Assembly: GCA_023406715.1 (NCBI GenBank)
Contig: JAEXVC010000051.1
Coordinates: forward strand, 1 to 16,996
DNA length: 16,996 bases
Direction: 5' to 3'
DNA from: Bacteroidota bacterium
GTDB taxonomy: Bacteria; Bacteroidota; Bacteroidia; Bacteroidales; Tenuifilaceae
In this document: positions 13,444 to 16,996 of the stretch, one piece after another
Layout of the letters: every line of letters begins with the position of its first letter
Numbering within the stretch: the first letter of the stretch is position 1
The notes under the pieces: model-generated
Told to the model about the DNA's origin: nothing
Database searches by the model: none
The model's input: only the letters and a program-made list of their open reading frames with translations
Program-made: the position numbers and the translations under genes

Positions 13444-15129
13444 TTAATAACCTGCAGCCTGTCCATCCTTTCTTGATTCCGATGCTCCAATGTACACGCC
13501 ATTCTTTGCATCGAACATAATTGCCTGATAACCGCCATACCCATCGAGACTATAGGATACTTTGTGTCCCTTTTCAAGAAGTTTTCTTATTTGCTGATAA
13601 TCGAATCCTGATTCAAGGTATACAGTTCCACCATCCATCATTCGTTCGTCAGTTGGTTCGGAACTACCCTCATGCTGAATTCTTGGCGCATCGCCTGCTT
13701 CCTGAAGATTCATCCCAAAATCAATCAAATTGACTACAATTTGAGCGTGCCCCTGAGGTTGCATTCCTCCACCCATAACACCAAAACTAATGTAGGGTTT
13801 TCCATCCTTAGTAATAAATCCAGGAATAATGGTGTGAAATGGGCGTTTCCCAGGCTCATAAACATTAGGGTGACCTTCCGTTAACGAAAACATCTCGCCC
13901 CTGTCCTGCAGAATAAAACCTAAGCCAGTTGGAGTCATTCCAGAGCCCATTCCTCGGTAATTACTCTGAATGAGAGAGACCATATTACCCTCGGAGTCTG
14001 CCACTGTAAGATAAATTGTGTTTCCTGTTTGTAAAACTCCAGCATCATAACTGCGTGCCGACTTATTTGGGTTTATCAACTGGGCTCGCTCTTTTGCGTA
14101 TTCCTTGGAGATTAACTGTTTATAAGGAACCTTAACAAAATCGGGGTCGGCATAGTAACGTGCTCTATCCTCAAATGCCAGTTTCTTAGCTTCAATGAAA
14201 AGGTGCATATACTCTGCTCTACCAAATCCCATCGATTTTATATCGTACTGCTCAAGAATATTTAGAATTTGTAGCGTAGCAATTCCTTGTCCACTAGGAG
14301 GTAATTCCCAAATATCGTAGCCTCTGTACGATGAAGATACAGGCTCAATCCATTCCGATTTATGCGCAGCCAAATCATTGTACGATAGGAATCCACCGTT
14401 ACGCTTCATATAAGCATCAATCGCCTTTGCAATACTGCCCTTATAAAACTCATCGCGACCATTCTTTGCAATCAACTCAAGAGTTTTAGCAAGATAAGGA
14501 TTTTTGAATATTTCGCCTTTGGCAGGAGCCTTTCCGTTGGGCATATAGATCTCGGCAAAGCCCTCAAATTCCTTTAATCTATCAGCATTACGCTTCCAGT
14601 AGTACGCTATCAACTCAGAAACAGGAAAACCTTCCTTAGCATAGTTAATTGCTGGTTGAAGGTTATCCTGCATTTTAAGTTTACCAAATTTACCGTGAAG
14701 TTCAAACCAACCATCAACACAACCTGGGACAGAAACAGGCAGAGGCCCAAGTGCAGGAATATGCTTTATCCCTTTATCCTTGAAGTATTTCAAAGTAAGC
14801 GATTTTGGAGAACGTCCACTCGCATTTAATCCGTAAAGTTTCTGAGTTTTTGAATCCCACACAATTGCAAATAAGTCGCCACCAATGCCATTACCAGTTG
14901 GCTCAACTAACCCAAGCATAGCGTTTGCAGCAATAGCAGCATCGACAGCAGAACCACCTTTTTTCAATATATCAATGGCCACCTGTGTAGCCAATGGTTG
15001 GCTTGTACATGCCATTCCATGCTGAGCAATAACCTCGGAACGAGTTGCAAAGGTAAGCCCAGTCATTCTATCTTGCCCGTATGCCATAGTGCTTAAAGTT
15101 AGGATTAATAGTGTTGTTATTCGTTTCAT
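13444..15129 (-). CDS. Gamma-glutamyltransferase-like Ntn hydrolase (secreted)
   Basis: This 561-residue protein has a Sec signal (MKRITTLLILTLSTMAYGQ). The large-subunit region includes GGSAVDAAIAANAMLGLVEPTGNGIGGDLF at about 58-87 and PGCVDGW at 135-141. Autocleavage is expected before Thr371 in QTGN-TIYLTVAD, which becomes the nucleophile. Later motifs SLIQSNYRGMGSG at 385-397 and the oxyanion GGGMQPQGH at 453-461 complete the Ntn hydrolase. Family enzymes cleave or transfer gamma-glutamyl groups from glutathione in the periplasm. However, the sequence after the nucleophile is closer to the YwrD/cephalosporin-acylase-like branch than to E. coli GGT. The T-T-H following the scissile bond is replaced, and the segment between DRGEMFSL and GKRP is too short for the usual lid loop. 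Substrate preference is therefore uncertain. It is transcribed after the M16 gene but separated from it by a terminator. Confidence 0.9.
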   Translation of the reverse strand: MKRITTLLILTLSTMAYGQDRMTGLTFATRSEVIAQHGMACTSQPLATQVAIDILKKGGSAVDAAIAANAMLGLVEPTGNGIGGDLFAIVWDSKTQKLYGLNASGRSPKSLTLKYFKDKGIKHIPALGPLPVSVPGCVDGWFELHGKFGKLKMQDNLQPAINYAKEGFPVSELIAYYWKRNADRLKEFEGFAEIYMPNGKAPAKGEIFKNPYLAKTLELIAKNGRDEFYKGSIAKAIDAYMKRNGGFLSYNDLAAHKSEWIEPVSSSYRGYDIWELPPSGQGIATLQILNILEQYDIKSMGFGRAEYMHLFIEAKKLAFEDRARYYADPDFVKVPYKQLISKEYAKERAQLINPNKSARSYDAGVLQTGNTIYLTVADSEGNMVSLIQSNYRGMGSGMTPTGLGFILQDRGEMFSLTEGHPNVYEPGKRPFHTIIPGFITKDGKPYISFGVMGGGMQPQGHAQIVVNLIDFGMNLQEAGDAPRIQHEGSSEPTDERMMDGGTVYLESGFDYQQIRKLLEKGHKVSYSLDGYGGYQAIMFDAKNGVYIGASESRKDGQAAGY

Positions 15130-15142
15130 GGGAATAGGTTGA

Positions 15143-15199
15143 TTGAGTTATTGAGTTAATAGGTTATTTGGGTTAATAAGATAAGAAGTTATTGGGTAA
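15143..15199. repeat. Degenerate 8-bp tandem repeat upstream of the GGT gene
   Basis: TTGAGTTA occurs twice in tandem (15143-15158). It is followed by related units ATAGGTTA, TTTGGGTTA, ATAAGATA, AGAAGTTA and TTGGGTAA, giving about seven units of 8-9 bp. The block begins 14 bp upstream of the GGT start codon and so lies in its leader or promoter. It may be slippage-prone simple sequence; no TAnnTTTG promoter match was found on the minus strand here. Confidence 0.5.
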
Positions 15200-15230
15200 A
15201 ATAGAAAATAAGTTGGATGAATTAAGACAA

Positions 15231-15268
15231 TAAAAACAAAAGAGGCCAACCTTGGTGGCTGGCCTCTT
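15231..15268 (-). terminator. Intrinsic terminator of the M16 peptidase gene
   Basis: On the minus strand, AAGAGGCCA and TGGCCTCTT (15260-15268 and 15240-15248 on plus) form a 9-bp GC-rich stem with an 11-base loop, followed by a TTTGTTTTTA tract. It starts 6 bp after the M16 stop codon and isolates that gene from the downstream GGT gene. Confidence 0.88.
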
Positions 15269-15274
15269 GTTTTA

Positions 15275-16996
15275 TTAGTAACCGAAAATTTCTTCGAGGG
15301 TTAACTTGGTAACTGGGCCATAAAGTTGCTCCAACTTGCCAAAGTTCATATCGACTTCCTTGCCAAGAATTACATATGTTTTGGCTTTACCTTTCACATA
15401 CTGTTCTTGGAATTTTTTTACATCGTTTAATGTAAATGTAGGAAGTTTCTCGAACATCACCTTACGAAAATCGGTAGTCCATCCCATTTCAACAGCATCA
15501 ACGTAGTTCCAGAGCAAGTTCATCTTTTCAACTCTACTTGTACGGATATCGGAAATTGCAGATTCTTTGGATAGGTTAAAGCCTATTTCCGCCATTGGCA
15601 TATCGTTGAATAACTCGTTAAACGCATTGAATGCATCTATAACCTTATCGTTTTGAGTAGCAATGTAACTTGTGTTAACAAATACTCTATCAGGTTTAGA
15701 TGGTGTGTTAAAACGGGCTCTTGCGGTGTAAGCTAATCCGCGTTTCTCTCTCATCTCCTGGAACACAATAGCATTCATACCTCCACCAAAGTAATCGTTA
15801 TAGATACTTACAATTGGGTAAAGTTCAAACGAATAAGGAACGCTCTTTGAGATAGTTTGCAGATACGATTGTTTTGCCTCGTAATGAGCAAAAACCACTC
15901 TATCCTTTGGTGTATCTAACTCAACAAATTTCTTATTTACTAGGGCTACATTGAATTTCTTTGGCAACTTATGGTTTGCCTGAATTTGTTTTTTCAAATC
16001 GTTTTGATTCAATGTTCCATAGTAAAGAATGGTGTGAGGATAAGTATTGATCATCTTTATTTTCTCAACTAAACTCTCAGGAGTTAACGCTTTAAGTTGA
16101 TCTTCGGATAGCACTGCGTTGAATGGATTTTGAGCACCATAGGTTGCATAGCTAACCAATCCTCGGAATACGGTTGATTGATTCTTTTTAGAATCGTTTC
16201 TAGCCTTAATAACGTTAGAAATGTAGGATTGTAATGCAGCGTTATCGGGCTTGCAATCTGTCAATAAATTCTCCATTAAAACCATTGCCTTGTCTGCATT
16301 CTCACTTAAACCTGAAAGGCTAACCATCATCTCTTCATCAGAAACAGAGATATTGAAAGTGCAAGCCAATTTATAGAATTCCTGGCTAATTTGATCGGCA
16401 GTGAGTTTAGATGTACCAATAAGTTGAACATAATCGGCAGCCAACTCCAAGGTAGGATCGCTTAAACGACCAAATGGGAAGTAATACACTAAACGGAAAG
16501 TTCCATTCTCGTTGTTCTTGTTATATAGAACCTCCACCTCTTTGCTCAAATTGAACTTGGTGATATCTTTCTTATAATCAACAAAAACTGGCTCAATTGG
16601 CTTTACGGTTGAATTTTTGATTTTCTTTAGAAAATCAGATTCAACATCACGATTAATATGAACTGGAGTTATTGCAGGCTTGCTAACCTTTGCAATATCC
16701 TCAGGCTTACCCTGACGCTTATAAACCACAACGTAGTTGTTTCCAAGTTTTTCGTTAGCAAATTTCACAATTTGCTCCTTGGTAATTTTTTCTAACCTTG
16801 AAATTGCAGAAACTGCATCAGCCCAGTTAACTCTGTTCAGGTATGACATATAGATCATACTTGCACGGCCACGTCCGCTCTCAAGCATATTCATCATACT
16901 CAACTTCTGGTTGTTGATGGCTGCTTCTAGCATCCAATCAGGGAAATCACCTTTTTTCAAAAGTTCAACCTGCTGTAATAGTAAGTCCTTAACCTC
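15275..16996 (-). CDS. M16 (insulinase/pitrilysin-type) peptidase, C-terminal part (cut by window edge)
   Basis: The visible 573 residues are the downstream part of a larger gene. The frame is open through the window edge, and the apparent TTG start at 16960 is internal, since codons upstream (E-V-K-D-L-L-L-Q-Q-V-E-L) read on without a stop. Two segments can be seen. The first is the tail of one M16 unit (WMLEAAINNQKLSMM..., NWADAVSAISRLEKITKEQIVKFANEKLG, VVVYKRQGKPE). After a linker comes a second M16 unit, with VEVLYNKNNENGTFRLVYYFPFGR, VSLSGLSENADKAMVLMENLL and QEMREKRGLAYTARARF. The REKRGLAY motif supplies the Arg/Tyr that position substrate in this family. The zinc-binding HxxEH must lie in the part outside the window; the second unit visible here lacks it, as expected for the inactive half. 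Secretion cannot be judged without the N-terminus. Confidence 0.88.
   Translation of the reverse strand, partial: EVKDLLLQQVELLKKGDFPDWMLEAAINNQKLSMMNMLESGRGRASMIYMSYLNRVNWADAVSAISRLEKITKEQIVKFANEKLGNNYVVVYKRQGKPEDIAKVSKPAITPVHINRDVESDFLKKIKNSTVKPIEPVFVDYKKDITKFNLSKEVEVLYNKNNENGTFRLVYYFPFGRLSDPTLELAADYVQLIGTSKLTADQISQEFYKLACTFNISVSDEEMMVSLSGLSENADKAMVLMENLLTDCKPDNAALQSYISNVIKARNDSKKNQSTVFRGLVSYATYGAQNPFNAVLSEDQLKALTPESLVEKIKMINTYPHTILYYGTLNQNDLKKQIQANHKLPKKFNVALVNKKFVELDTPKDRVVFAHYEAKQSYLQTISKSVPYSFELYPIVSIYNDYFGGGMNAIVFQEMREKRGLAYTARARFNTPSKPDRVFVNTSYIATQNDKVIDAFNAFNELFNDMPMAEIGFNLSKESAISDIRTSRVEKMNLLWNYVDAVEMGWTTDFRKVMFEKLPTFTLNDVKKFQEQYVKGKAKTYVILGKEVDMNFGKLEQLYGPVTKLTLEEIFGY

Noticed and set aside
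16958..16960. TTG at 16960 as the start of the M16 gene
   Set aside because: The frame continues without a stop to the window edge, and the missing zinc-site half shows the gene begins outside.

Overview
The window reads as a stretch of chromosome from a Bacteroidota (Bacteroidetes) bacterium, probably Bacteroidales-like. The grounds are modest GC, A/T-rich translation starts with only occasional Shine-Dalgarno sites, a -7 element of the TAnnTTTG type, lipoproteins with serine-cysteine lipoboxes, and a TonB-dependent receptor with an N-terminal carboxypeptidase-regulatory-like domain. No RNA gene, CRISPR array, integrase or insertion sequence was found.

Layout. (1) 1-2932: the start of an HD-domain hydrolase (minus, cut by the window edge), a CPA-type cation:proton antiporter (minus), and a divergent Gate-domain membrane protein (plus) closed by an intrinsic terminator. 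(2) 3110-5698: one AT-rich gene for a SIR2-domain protein with a long C-terminal array of about 39-residue helical repeats. It looks like a single-gene anti-phage NADase of the defense-associated sirtuin kind, and a compact REP-like pair of palindromes follows it. (3) 5762-11037: a divergent transport locus. On the minus strand is a lipoprotein/permease/ATPase ABC importer of the NitT/TauT/SsuABC superfamily. On the plus strand is a TM1266-type small protein overlapping a TonB-dependent receptor gene. The 208 bp between them holds a good Bacteroidetes promoter bracketed by a 9-bp inverted repeat. (4) 11081-12287: a two-gene overlapping operon (NAD(P)-binding oxidoreductase, then nitroreductase). 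(5) 12537-13379: a papain-like (C1A) lipoprotein peptidase. (6) 13444-15129: a secreted gamma-glutamyltransferase-like Ntn hydrolase. (7) 15275-16996: the C-terminal part of an M16 metallopeptidase that continues past the window.

The two most interesting units are the SIR2-repeat gene, whose repeat array may be the phage-sensing half, and the TM1266/TonB-receptor/ABC locus. The latter has every layer needed to bring one unknown small ligand across both membranes, together with a tiny putative ligand-sensing protein named for its association with iron-only hydrogenases. Several long reading frames have misleading upstream starts. Shine-Dalgarno sites, lipoboxes or Rossmann motifs place the true starts further in, as noted per gene. 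No gene-free stretch exceeds about 250 bp. The main ones are 1521-1730, 2874-3109, 8177-8384 and 12288-12536, described under their promoters, repeats and terminators.
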